Source: Fidelibacterota bacterium (GTDB lineage: Bacteria; Fidelibacterota; UBA2242). From it: DNA of 8,789 bases. The stretch covers positions 1 to 8,789 of the forward strand of contig JAGLWX010000208.1 of NCBI GenBank assembly GCA_023133185.1. The letters run 5' to 3'. This document shows positions 1 through 5,847 of this stretch, in pieces. The position numbers were made by a program, and so were the translations under genes. A model generated the notes under the pieces. The model had not been told where the DNA came from. It did not search any database and saw nothing but the letters and a program-made list of their open reading frames with translations. Every line of letters starts with the position of its first letter. The first letter of the stretch is position 1.

Positions 1-1106
1 TTATTATTAATAGTGCGCTCAATCTTCGGTTCAAATATTTCCACATTTGCCGGAAGTTTCAAGAGCGGTAATTTCACCGCGTTTATATTACCCGAACCGG
101 ATATCTTATAGCGCAGCGTCAGCGCCTGATCCTGTTTTGTTTGAAGGGTGTCGATAACACTCTCTATCACAAAGTTACCGACGGCTCCGCTAAATCCTGC
201 CGGCTTCCCGACGACCGGCAGCTCCTCGACATGAACCGATACCGGTTCGGAACGGACTTCCACAGTCTTTGTGCTGCTAAAAAACGGATCGCGAAAAAAT
301 GGGTCATCAAAAAAATCGTCGAAAACCGAGCGGCGACGTTTACCGGGCACAACAACCTCGCAATTGATAACCATTGGGTCAATCACCAGGTCGCCTGTCG
401 TTGTGGGAAACAGCGCCAGACGTCGTAACGTTGCCCGCTTATAAGCAATGCCGTTCAGTACTACAGATGCTATGGTGGGATTCCGTTTTTCCGGAAATTG
501 TTCGGTCCAGAATCCCCTGGCATCGGGTAATTTCTGGGTCGCAAAATTACGGACATTTTGAAAATAGAGATCAAAGGAAACGATCAGCTCCTCGCCTTTA
601 TAAAGTGTCGTTTTCGATACGTTTGTCTTCAGGAAGATATTATACTGAGTGCTTTCGGTTCGCCGGGGCGCTTGTGCCTGCGGTGTCGGAATATTTCCGG
701 TTCGTGGCGCAGGCGTTGTAGTCTTGGGATCCATTACTGTAACAGTAACCGCTTTTGTCTGATAATTTTTACGGCGATATTTTATTGAAATCGGTTTGAT
801 TTCCTGTTTCCCGGTCTTTGTTGGCGCCAGCCGCCACTGAATTGTCTTCGAAGCGCTCATTTCCCCATTGATGATCTGGATATTACTGGATTGCGATGGT
901 CCTGAGATGATCACAAAGCCGTCACTTTGGGGTGAGGGAACCGCGGGAAAGTCACGCGTCCCTTCGATTTTGACCGAAAAGGTGATCACATCATCGAGAT
1001 GAATGCTGTTCCGATCCACACTAGCGCTTACGCTGATATCCTTCGCGAGAAGCAGATTAGCCTGCGCAAGCAGCATTATTATTATCCATCGTAGCGCAAA
1101 TTTCAT
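1..1106 (-). CDS. batD: BatD family protein, 5' part (C-terminus beyond window)
   Basis: Translating the minus strand from the ATG at 1106 gives 368 uninterrupted residues running off the left edge. Residues 1-21 form a signal peptide (MKFALRW, then a hydrophobic stretch ending LLLA, followed by KD). The mature part is beta-rich and begins ISVSASVDRNSIHLDDVITF, the usual opening of BatD/oxygen-tolerance proteins. A Pro/Thr/Gln linker lies at about 127-152. A second domain begins near 155 (YNIFLKTNVSKTTLYKGEEL). An acidic-aromatic patch (DDFFDDPFFRDPFF, 263-276) and a KPAGFSGAVGNF motif (301-312) are both typical of the family. The start is 11 nt after the batC stop with no clear ribosome binding site, so coupling to batC is likely. 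Family knowledge: BatD is a periplasm-facing, membrane-tethered partner of BatA/B/C with no proven biochemical activity. The C-terminal membrane segment would lie outside the window. The family call is firm; the cellular role is not. Confidence 0.88.
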   Translation of the reverse strand, partial: MKFALRWIIIMLLAQANLLLAKDISVSASVDRNSIHLDDVITFSVKIEGTRDFPAVPSPQSDGFVIISGPSQSSNIQIINGEMSASKTIQWRLAPTKTGKQEIKPISIKYRRKNYQTKAVTVTVMDPKTTTPAPRTGNIPTPQAQAPRRTESTQYNIFLKTNVSKTTLYKGEELIVSFDLYFQNVRNFATQKLPDARGFWTEQFPEKRNPTIASVVLNGIAYKRATLRRLALFPTTTGDLVIDPMVINCEVVVPGKRRRSVFDDFFDDPFFRDPFFSSTKTVEVRSEPVSVHVEELPVVGKPAGFSGAVGNFVIESVIDTLQTKQDQALTLRYKISGSGNINAVKLPLLKLPANVEIFEPKIERTINN

Positions 1107-1117
1107 CACATTCAAAT

Positions 1118-1891
1118 TTACCAATCTTTTTCTTTTTTAATGCCCGAATATTTGGTTTTCATGCGTTCCTGCATCATTTTTTTCTCATCATCCTTCAAGG
1201 CATCCAGAACCTGGGCGGCTTCTTCCTGACTTTTCTGTCGTTCCTGCCGTTGTTTTTGGGGTGTTTGCTGAGGCTGACTCTGTTGTTCTTGCTGTTCCTG
1301 TTTTTCTTTTTTATCCTGCTGATCGTTCTTCTGCTGATTCTGCTGGTTTTGCTGGTCCTTTTTACCGTTCTGATCCTGTTGTTGTGACTGGTCCTGATTC
1401 TGCTGCTGCATCATCTGGCGCACCAGTTCAAAATTGTGTTTGGCATCGTAATCTTTGGGATTTAATTCCAGCGCGCGTTTATAAAATCTAAGACTTTCCT
1501 CCAGCCGTTCAGACTTAATCAAGGCATTGCCCATATTGTAATACACAGCGGATTTTTGCAACGGATCTTTGCTGGGAATCGCCAGTTCGAATTCCCGCAT
1601 TGCTTCTTTAATCTGATCCGATTTATACAAGGCGCTCCCCTTTCCAAAATGGGCTTCTTCCCAGTCCGGATGTTCAATTAAAATACGATTATATTTATTA
1701 ATCGCTTCATCATACTGCCCGGACTCGTACAGTTTTTGAGCATTGTCCTTTGCCAAAGCCGGAATACAGCATAATAAAAGTACGCTAATGACGCATTTTA
1801 CTCCTATAAATTTAAATTTCAGATTTGCGAAAGCAGATATTTGATTGCAGATTGAAGATAATAAACAGCTGTGGATAATAATCGATTTCAT
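1118..1891 (-). CDS. batC: BatC-type TPR protein with Gln-rich tail; start region disturbed
   Basis: The open frame has 257 residues. Residues about 34-47 (VISVLLLCCIPALA) are a signal-peptide core followed by KD. TPR-like helices occupy about 49-160 (for example AQKLYESGQYDEAINKYNRI and SAVYYNMGNALIKSERLEES). Residues 161-225 are a Gln/Lys/Glu-rich, probably disordered tail, and the end (VLDALKDDEKKMMQERMKTK ... KEKDW) is the conserved BatC finish. Family knowledge: BatC is the TPR scaffold of the Bat set, between BatB and BatD. The odd part is the N-terminus. The only in-frame ATG is at 1891, overlapping the stop of the upstream inserted gene (ATGA), and residues 1 to about 26 are read from insert DNA with no homology expectation. 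A better-looking start (GGAG then ATG at 1796) is out of frame and stops after three codons. The native product was probably about 225 residues, M-(R)-VISVLLLCCIPALA. The family is certain; the present start is uncertain. Confidence 0.85.
   Translation of the reverse strand: MKSIIIHSCLLSSICNQISAFANLKFKFIGVKCVISVLLLCCIPALAKDNAQKLYESGQYDEAINKYNRILIEHPDWEEAHFGKGSALYKSDQIKEAMREFELAIPSKDPLQKSAVYYNMGNALIKSERLEESLRFYKRALELNPKDYDAKHNFELVRQMMQQQNQDQSQQQDQNGKKDQQNQQNQQKNDQQDKKEKQEQQEQQSQPQQTPQKQRQERQKSQEEAAQVLDALKDDEKKMMQERMKTKYSGIKKEKDW
1794..1806 (-). promoter_or_regulatory. Probable native batC ribosome binding site and ATG, now out of frame
   Basis: On the minus strand this reads TAGGAG, TAAA, ATG. 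The spacing is slightly short but usable. Translation from this ATG gives M-R-H and then TAG at 1785-1787. The BatC frame is the one in which the next codons read TGC GTC ATT AGC. Adding two bases, or removing one, between the ATG and GTC would give a 15-16 residue signal peptide joined directly to the TPR domain. This is the best candidate for the ancestral start, and it lies just downstream of the inserted element. Whether the indel is real or a base-calling or assembly error cannot be decided from the sequence. Confidence 0.5.
1810..1826. repeat. Right-end imperfect inverted repeat of the insert
   Basis: Plus strand ATTTAAATTTCAGATTT. It pairs with the left copy at 2291-2308 except for a one-base bulge and a two-base mismatch region. 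It overlaps the 12-nt perfect palindrome AAATTTAAATTT (1808-1819). Further GATT-type units (CAGATATTTGATTGCAGATT) follow inward up to about 1855. Confidence 0.45.
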
Positions 1892-2238
1892 TTTTTCTTT
1901 AAGGTTTTAATGGATTTAACCAATATACTAATTAGTTCATTTGTTTCATTTAAGATAGGATTCAGTTTTTCATTGGTAACATAATCGGTCTTTAATAACA
2001 ACCTTAACCAAAACGAAGACTCTCTTAATTCCTTTAACGAAATTTGGAGTTTGTGAATAAAATCCGCTTTACTCTCAGCTGATCGCGCTTCTTCATAATT
2101 GGCACCGCACGAAGTTGCCGATCTTACCAACTGATTATAAATATGCTTTGAAGCATACGATTTATTCAATCCACTTTCTAAATGTAGTACTGATGACGCA
2201 AAATTTAAGAATCTATCAGATAATTCTTCCGGATTCAC
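1888..2238 (-). CDS. Four-helix-bundle protein (23S rRNA intervening-sequence protein/S23 family)
   Basis: The product is 116 residues from the GTG at 2238. It has four predicted helices and the family hallmarks: QLVRSATSCGANYEEARSAE (36-55), then KADFIHKLQISLKELRESSF (57-76) with the W-L-x-L-L-L that follows, and a Lys-rich end. The family was first recognised in open frames inside 23S rRNA intervening sequences and is related in fold to the Avd accessory protein of diversity-generating retroelements; its function is unknown. I chose the GTG because GGAGG lies 5 nt upstream (2244-2248). A longer frame from a GTG at 2283 would only add 15 residues translated from the repeat-like left end. The stop overlaps the batC frame start as ATGA. 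The gene is AT-rich compared with its neighbours and has no link to the Bat system that I know of, which points to an acquired cargo gene. Confidence 0.85.
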   Translation of the reverse strand: MNPEELSDRFLNFASSVLHLESGLNKSYASKHIYNQLVRSATSCGANYEEARSAESKADFIHKLQISLKELRESSFWLRLLLKTDYVTNEKLNPILNETNELISILVKSIKTLKKK

Positions 2239-2243
2239 AATAT

Positions 2244-2248
2244 CCTCC
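2244..2248 (-). promoter_or_regulatory. Shine-Dalgarno site that decides the four-helix-bundle start
   Basis: GGAGG on the minus strand, 5 nt (ATATT) before the GTG at 2238. It is the strongest ribosome binding site in the Bat half of the window. It lies inside the codons of the alternative longer frame, which argues that the longer frame is not used. Confidence 0.7.
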
Positions 2249-2290
2249 AAATATTTAATCAAAAATCTACTATCGCTAATCACATATCAT

Positions 2291-2308
2291 AAATCAAAAA
2301 CTTTAAAT
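2291..2308. repeat. Left-end imperfect inverted repeat of the insert
   Basis: Minus strand ATTTAAAGTTTTTGATTT, starting 15 nt past the batB stop codon (2324-2326) and just behind a GGAGAG stretch (minus strand 2309-2314). That stretch may be a ribosome binding site remnant of the ancestral batB-batC junction. Inward follow ATGATATGTGATTAGCGATA and GATTTTTGATT units up to about 2256, mirroring the other end. Confidence 0.45.
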
Positions 2309-2323
2309 CTCTCCTCTCATGAT

Positions 2324-3346
2324 CTAAGCACTCTCCCCGGCTCTTTCTTTGCGTTTCTCAGCAATCGTCAGGTTAATAATAAGAAGAATTATACCAATTA
2401 CCAAAAAGAGTTGATAGCGTTCCTGATAATCGCTGTATTCATGCGATCGGATCTCTTTTTGCTCCATTTTAAGTATCTCATTGTATAGTTTCCCAAATAC
2501 ATCGGCATCGCTGCGAAGGTTATAATAGCTCCCACCGGATAGCGTGGCGATTTCACGCAATGTTCCTTCCTCAAGTGCGGAGGTTACCACTCTGCCTGAA
2601 CGATCACGTTTAAATTCGAACTCCGAATCATTCCGACTTTTAACTGGAATCGGTGAACCCGCCAAGGTCCCGACGCCCACCGAATAAATGACCGCGCCCT
2701 GCTCCTTTACTTTTTCCATCACCGCCGGAATATCACCTTCATGATCTTCACCATCGGAGATAACCACAATCACTTTATGTTTCTTTTCCCTTGATTTAAA
2801 TGCCTTGAGCGAGGTCTCAAGGGCGTCCGCAATGGCAGTACCCTGAGTTCCGATAACGCCGGTGTCAATAACATCGAGAAATAATTTCGCGGCGCTGTAG
2901 TCCATGGTTAACGGACATTGTAGATAACTGATCCCGGCAAAGGCGACCAGCCCGATGCGGTCTCCCCGCAGCCTGTTAATGAATTTGCCGGTTTCGTACT
3001 TTGCCCGCATCAGCCGGTTTGGTTTCACATCTTCGGCATTCATGCTTATCGATGTATCAAAGGCAATAATAATGTCGACGCCTTTGCGTTTTACTTCGGT
3101 GAGTTTCTGCCCCACTTTGGGTCCGATCAGGGCAATACCAATAAAAATAAGAGCCCCTAAGATCAGGCGCTGCTTGGTTCGTTGTATTGAAACACGCGTA
3201 TTATCCAACAATTTATCCGCTAAACCACTCCCCGCAAACTGAGACAGCGCTTTGCGCCGCAGCCGCCTGTAATAGAGTTGAATACCAAAAACGACCAGGA
3301 TAAATCCTAAGAGCCAGATCAACTGGAAATGAGAAAATTTCACCAT
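2324..3346 (-). CDS. batB: BatB: membrane-anchored von Willebrand factor A protein
   Basis: The product is 340 residues from the ATG at 3346. A longer frame from 3385 is open, but the shorter start begins with the usual MVKFSHFQLIWLLGFILVVF membrane helix, and its ATG overlaps the batA stop by one base (TAATG). Membrane segments are at about 7-25, 60-76 and 312-328. The vWA domain spans about 90-295 with an intact metal-ion-dependent adhesion site: D97-T-S99-I-S101, T170 and D198 in VISDGED. YLQCPLTMDYSAAKLFLD (141-158) is a signature shared with BatA. Family knowledge: BatB pairs with BatA, with the vWA domain held at the membrane, and needs divalent metal for ligand binding. A glycine/serine/charged stretch at about 229-255 lies between strands of the domain. 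The call is confident; the ligand is unknown. Confidence 0.93.
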   Translation of the reverse strand: MVKFSHFQLIWLLGFILVVFGIQLYYRRLRRKALSQFAGSGLADKLLDNTRVSIQRTKQRLILGALIFIGIALIGPKVGQKLTEVKRKGVDIIIAFDTSISMNAEDVKPNRLMRAKYETGKFINRLRGDRIGLVAFAGISYLQCPLTMDYSAAKLFLDVIDTGVIGTQGTAIADALETSLKAFKSREKKHKVIVVISDGEDHEGDIPAVMEKVKEQGAVIYSVGVGTLAGSPIPVKSRNDSEFEFKRDRSGRVVTSALEEGTLREIATLSGGSYYNLRSDADVFGKLYNEILKMEQKEIRSHEYSDYQERYQLFLVIGIILLIINLTIAEKRKERAGESA

Positions 3347-4338
3347 TACGGAATTTTCCTCCAGACTGCCATTTCCAAAACACAACTCAATATTATCAGT
3401 AAGAAGCCGGGCAATAAAAAGACCGGGTAAAGATCGTGGTAATTTATATATTCTTTGACCTTGATCTCGGTTTTTTCCATCTCGCTGATCTCATCATAAA
3501 TTGAGGATAAATGAGCTTCGTCGGTCGCCCGGAAATATTTCCCGCCGGTAGTTGATGAAATTCCTTTTAACACATCCTCATCAATCTCCACATCAATTAA
3601 GCGATGCTGGATGCGTCCACCGGGAAGCTGTACTGGATAGGGTGCCTGTCCCAGTTTTCCGGCGCCGATAGTATAGATCTTTATTCCGAAGGCTTGCGCC
3701 ATTTCCGCTGCGGTTCCAGGATCTAATTCTCCGGCGTTATTGCGACCGTCAGAAAGCAGAATCATGATTTTACTTTTTGCGATACTGTCCCGCAGACGGT
3801 TCACCCCGTTGGCAATTGCCATCCCGATAGCCGTTCCATCGTATTTCTCCTCGATGATATCCACCTGGTGCAGCAACTCTTTTAAAACACCATAGTCAAT
3901 CGTCAGGGGACATTGTAAAAAACTCTCTGCCGCAAAAACCACCAGACCGATCCGGTCCGCCTGTCGTCCTTCAATGAATTCCCATGCCACTGACTTGGCT
4001 GCTTCTAATCTGTTCGGTCGAAAATCGATTGCCCGCATGGAGCTGGAAATATCCAGCACCATCATAATATCAATCCCTTCGGTGCTGAACTCCCGAATAG
4101 TGTCTCCTTTCTGTGGACGGGCAAGCGCCAGGAAAAGCAGCGCCAATCCAGCCAGTTTCAGCCCGAAAAGAACATCGGCTTTCCATCTCTGACGATGCCC
4201 GGACAATTCTTTGATCCCCCGTATAGATGAATACCGGATCGTAGCTTCACGCCGTTGACCCCGTCTCTTATACCAGATCCAGAGTCCCGGAATGAACAGT
4301 AACAGTATTAAAATTCCCCAGTCAGCAAAATACCACAT
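3346..4338 (-). CDS. batA: BatA: membrane-anchored von Willebrand factor A protein
   Basis: The product is 330 residues. The N-terminal helix is at about 6-23 (WGILILLLFIPGLWIWY) followed by an Arg/Lys-rich turn. The second helix is at about 57-73 (GLKLAGLALLFLALARPQ) and the C-terminal helix at about 305-322. The vWA domain (88-290) has a complete metal site: D96-I-S98-S-S100, T169 in DGTA and D197 in LLSDGRNN. DFRPNRLEAAKSVAWEFI and SFLQCPLTIDYG are typical BatA sequence. The start ATG has only a weak GAGAAG upstream. The stop TAA overlaps the batB ATG. BatA is usually preceded by moxR and a DUF58 gene; here the upstream genes are a broken short frame and tatA, so any MoxR partner must be encoded elsewhere. 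Confidence 0.94.
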   Translation of the reverse strand: MWYFADWGILILLLFIPGLWIWYKRRGQRREATIRYSSIRGIKELSGHRQRWKADVLFGLKLAGLALLFLALARPQKGDTIREFSTEGIDIMMVLDISSSMRAIDFRPNRLEAAKSVAWEFIEGRQADRIGLVVFAAESFLQCPLTIDYGVLKELLHQVDIIEEKYDGTAIGMAIANGVNRLRDSIAKSKIMILLSDGRNNAGELDPGTAAEMAQAFGIKIYTIGAGKLGQAPYPVQLPGGRIQHRLIDVEIDEDVLKGISSTTGGKYFRATDEAHLSSIYDEISEMEKTEIKVKEYINYHDLYPVFLLPGFLLIILSCVLEMAVWRKIP

Positions 4339-4353
4339 AAGCTTCTCAGATTG

Positions 4354-4590
4354 TCACTTTCTAAAATGTTGTTCCATATAACGTCCTTCCAGAAAAATTG
4401 TTTCTTCCTGGAAATACTTAGCAATCAGCTGATATTATCCTTTACGAGCACCCGCCGGGGCTTCGCCCTGTCCATTTTTTTGTATTAACATAATTCGATT
4501 TGCAATGCTTTCCGGATCATCAAAACCTGTGATAAATGAGTTGCATGACTGTTCTTCCGACATGCGCTGATACAGCGTAGCAAATTTCAC
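4354..4590 (-). pseudogene. Short unrecognised frame interrupted by an in-frame TAA
   Basis: This fills the 289-nt space between tatA and batA. From the GTG at 4590 the frame reads 51 residues (starting VKFATLYQRMSEEQSC, including FDDPESIANRIMLIQKNG) to TAA at 4435-4437. It then continues in the same frame for 26 residues (YQLIAKYFQEETIFLEGRYM, then EQHFRK) to TGA at 4354-4356. Both halves look protein-like and together would give a small soluble, charged protein of about 78 residues. I do not recognise it. Just before the stop lies GEAPAGARKG, read from a GC-rich palindromic stretch unlike the surroundings. The ribosome binding site is weak (GAGG about 13 nt upstream). It could be a genuine 51-residue gene, a decayed gene, or a gene disrupted by a small palindromic insert. 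A coding origin is inferred, not proved. Confidence 0.35.
4450..4475. repeat. Small GC-rich palindrome inside the tatA-batA spacer
   Basis: GGGC-TTC-GCCC at 4458-4468 is a perfect 4-bp stem with a 3-nt loop, in a GC-rich patch (CCCGCCGGGG just before it) within otherwise moderate sequence. It coincides with the odd PAGAR segment of the broken frame. On the plus strand it is followed by a run of T, but the stem is too short, and no plus-strand gene ends here, to call it a terminator. Confidence 0.3.
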
Positions 4591-4627
4591 AAATATCCAA
4601 CCTCGCCGATCTTGTTAGCAGATTCGT

Positions 4628-4852
4628 TTATTTTTCAGAATCTTTGGGGACTTCCGTTTTTGATTTTTTCTCATCGATCTGTTTTGAATTAACGGCGTCA
4701 TCGATCTCGCTTGTAATATCGCTGGTGGCTTTTTTAAACTCTTTCAAGCTCTTTCCCAGACTGCGCGCGAATTCCGGAAGACGTTTGGCTCCGAACAGGA
4801 GTAAAAATATTACAAGTATTAAAATTATTTCACCAATACCAAGGCTGCCCAT
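4628..4852 (-). CDS. tatA: Sec-independent (twin-arginine) translocase subunit TatA/E
   Basis: The product is 74 residues. A short periplasmic start and one membrane helix (about 3-20, GSLGIGEIILILVIFLLLF) lead to the FG hinge at 20-21. An amphipathic helix follows (KRLPEFARSLGKSLKEFKKA, 23-42), then an acidic/Lys-rich tail (DEKKSKTEVPKDSEK) as expected for the cytoplasmic end. The family forms the oligomeric pore that lets folded, twin-arginine-signal proteins cross the inner membrane with TatC. AAGGAG lies 6 nt before the ATG. No tatC or tatB is next to it; the neighbours are the DUF4321-type gene and the broken frame before batA. TatA and TatB are hard to separate by sequence alone, but the length and the FG-x3-LP pattern favour TatA/E. 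Confidence 0.95.
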   Translation of the reverse strand: MGSLGIGEIILILVIFLLLFGAKRLPEFARSLGKSLKEFKKATSDITSEIDDAVNSKQIDEKKSKTEVPKDSEK

Positions 4853-4883
4853 ATATGCTCCTTTTCTATTATTGTCAGCATTA

Positions 4884-5159
4884 TTATCTCCAGAACCTAA
4901 GGATGTAATAGGCTACTGTCATTCCCAGGATGCCTATCAAGTTGAATTTCAACGTAAATCCAAAGGTAATCGAGAACATGATCAGATCCACAACACCCGG
5001 TCCGATCATAATATCAATAGAACGTAAAAAAACCTCTTTTACGACGCCATCGGGAATCCCCATTTTAATCAATTCTCCCAACAAGGATCCCAGCATGGCT
5101 CCTAAAAGCAACACGCCAAGAACTGTAATAATCGAATATTTCGCAGTGCCTTTTTCCAT
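4884..5159 (-). CDS. Small membrane protein, DUF4321-like
   Basis: The product is 91 residues from the ATG at 5159. An upstream in-frame ATG at 5213 lies inside purQ and gives a non-membrane extension, so I reject it. GGAGAG precedes the chosen ATG, which starts one base after the purQ stop (TAA-T-ATG). Two hydrophobic helices are visible: about 8-29 (SIITVLGVLLLGAMLGSLLG, then EL) and about 72-88 (FNLIGILGMTVAYYILRFW). Between them is DLIMFSITFGFTLKFNL, which resembles the conserved D-x-x-x-x-x-(I/L)-T-F-G-F-x-(I/L)-x-x-N-(L/I) pattern I associate with DUF4321 proteins. No function is known for that family. Its place between purQ and tatA suggests co-transcription rather than a purine role. 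The family assignment is from pattern memory and is moderately sure. Confidence 0.7.
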   Translation of the reverse strand: MEKGTAKYSIITVLGVLLLGAMLGSLLGELIKMGIPDGVVKEVFLRSIDIMIGPGVVDLIMFSITFGFTLKFNLIGILGMTVAYYILRFWR

Positions 5160-5160
5160 A

Positions 5161-5847
5161 TTAATTTCTCTCCAATAAGGACTTAAAAATTCCCAAGCCG
5201 TCTTCTGATGCAAGGATTTTTTCAGCCGCCCGCTCGGGATGCGGCATCATACCCAGCACATTTTTATTTTCATTAAAAATCCCGGCAATACCGTGTTTTG
5301 ATCCGTTCGGGTTAATTTGGTCGGACTCGTCGCCATCGGCATTACAATACTGAAAAGCGATCCGGTCTTCATCGTGCAGGCGTTTTAATATATCGTCATC
5401 AGCAAAGTAATTGCCGCTATAATGGGCAATCGGCATTTTCAACACCCGGTCTTTTTCATAAGCATTAGTAAAAACAGTATCACTGTTTTTCACTTTCAAA
5501 TACACCTCCTGACATAAAAAACGCAACCCGTCATTGGCGATGAGCGCTCCGGGAAGCAAGCCGGTTTCCAGAAGAATTTGAAATCCGTTACAGATTCCCA
5601 ACACCGGTCCACCCTCTTTGGCGTATTTAACGATCTCTTTCATCACCGGGGAAAACCGGGCAACCGCCCCGACTCGCAGGTAATCGCCATAACTAAAACC
5701 ACCGGGTAAAATAATAGCGTCAAACAGACGCAGGGATGTTTCTTTATGCCATATATAGAACACTCCCGCTCCCAGCACTTTTTTAAGCACATGATAAGTG
5801 TCATGATCGCAGTTCGATCCGGGAAATACCACGACACCAAATTTCAT
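5161..5847 (-). CDS. purQ: Phosphoribosylformylglycinamidine synthase subunit PurQ (glutaminase)
   Basis: The product is 228 residues, the usual length. It is a class I glutamine amidotransferase that supplies ammonia from glutamine to PurL for conversion of FGAR to FGAM, in complex with PurS. Visible features are the N-terminal FGVVVFPGSNCDHDTYHVL, the oxyanion strand LPGGFSYGDYLRVGAVARFS (48-67), the nucleophile Cys86 in VLGICNGFQILLE, and the catalytic His203 and Glu205 in MMPHPERAAE. Its ATG overlaps the purS stop by one base (TAATG), which fits equimolar production. purL is not in the window and does not follow, so it must lie elsewhere. No missing residues are apparent. Confidence 0.97.
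   Translation of the reverse strand: MKFGVVVFPGSNCDHDTYHVLKKVLGAGVFYIWHKETSLRLFDAIILPGGFSYGDYLRVGAVARFSPVMKEIVKYAKEGGPVLGICNGFQILLETGLLPGALIANDGLRFLCQEVYLKVKNSDTVFTNAYEKDRVLKMPIAHYSGNYFADDDILKRLHDEDRIAFQYCNADGDESDQINPNGSKHGIAGIFNENKNVLGMMPHPERAAEKILASEDGLGIFKSLLERN

Larger units (their letters stand above)
1810..2308 (-). mobile_element. Putative insertion carrying a four-helix-bundle gene, between batB and batC
   Basis: The segment separates batB from batC, which are normally adjacent. By hand count, 99 of 300 bases in 1921-2220 are G or C, against 57 of 120 in a batA stretch (3661-3780). The ends are imperfect inverted repeats: minus-strand ATTTAAAGTTTTTGATTT (2308-2291) against plus-strand ATTTAAATTTCAGATTT (1810-1826). 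Inside each lies a run of short GATT-containing units. ATTTAAA also occurs as a direct repeat (2302-2308 and 1811-1817), but because it sits in the palindrome AAATTTAAATTT, target duplication and terminal repeat cannot be told apart. No transposase or reverse transcriptase is encoded, so any mobility would need help in trans. The limits and the mobile nature are inference. Confidence 0.45.

Noticed and set aside
141..788. Plus-strand frames opposite batD
   Set aside because: They are shadows of a continuous, family-typical BatD frame on the minus strand and show no recognisable protein.
1261..1491. Plus-strand frame opposite the Gln-rich tail of batC, and the CTG-rich repeat itself as a repeat array
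   Set aside because: The repetition comes from CAG/CAA Gln codons of the BatC tail, a normal feature of this family.
2239..2283. Longer four-helix-bundle frame starting at the GTG at 2283
   Set aside because: The extra 15 residues are translated repeat-like DNA without a good ribosome binding site, while GGAGG sits correctly before the GTG at 2238.
1810..2308. Diversity-generating retroelement, because the four-helix-bundle protein resembles Avd
   Set aside because: No reverse transcriptase, template repeat or variable repeat is visible in the window. The stand-alone four-helix-bundle/S23 family explains the protein.
3347..3385. Longer BatB start at 3385
   Set aside because: It lies inside batA, adds a non-membrane leader, and the ATG at 3346 overlapping the batA stop gives the usual N-terminal helix.
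4450..4485. Plus-strand intrinsic terminator (GGGCTTCGCCC followed by a T run)
   Set aside because: The stem is only 4 bp, the T run is 6 nt away, and no plus-strand gene ends here.
5145..5165. Same ATTAATATGGAAAA string at the starts of the DUF4321-like gene and purC (8167-8184)
   Set aside because: Both are a stop codon, one base and an ATG followed by Met-Glu-Lys codons. This is most simply coincidence of coupled starts, not a repeat element.
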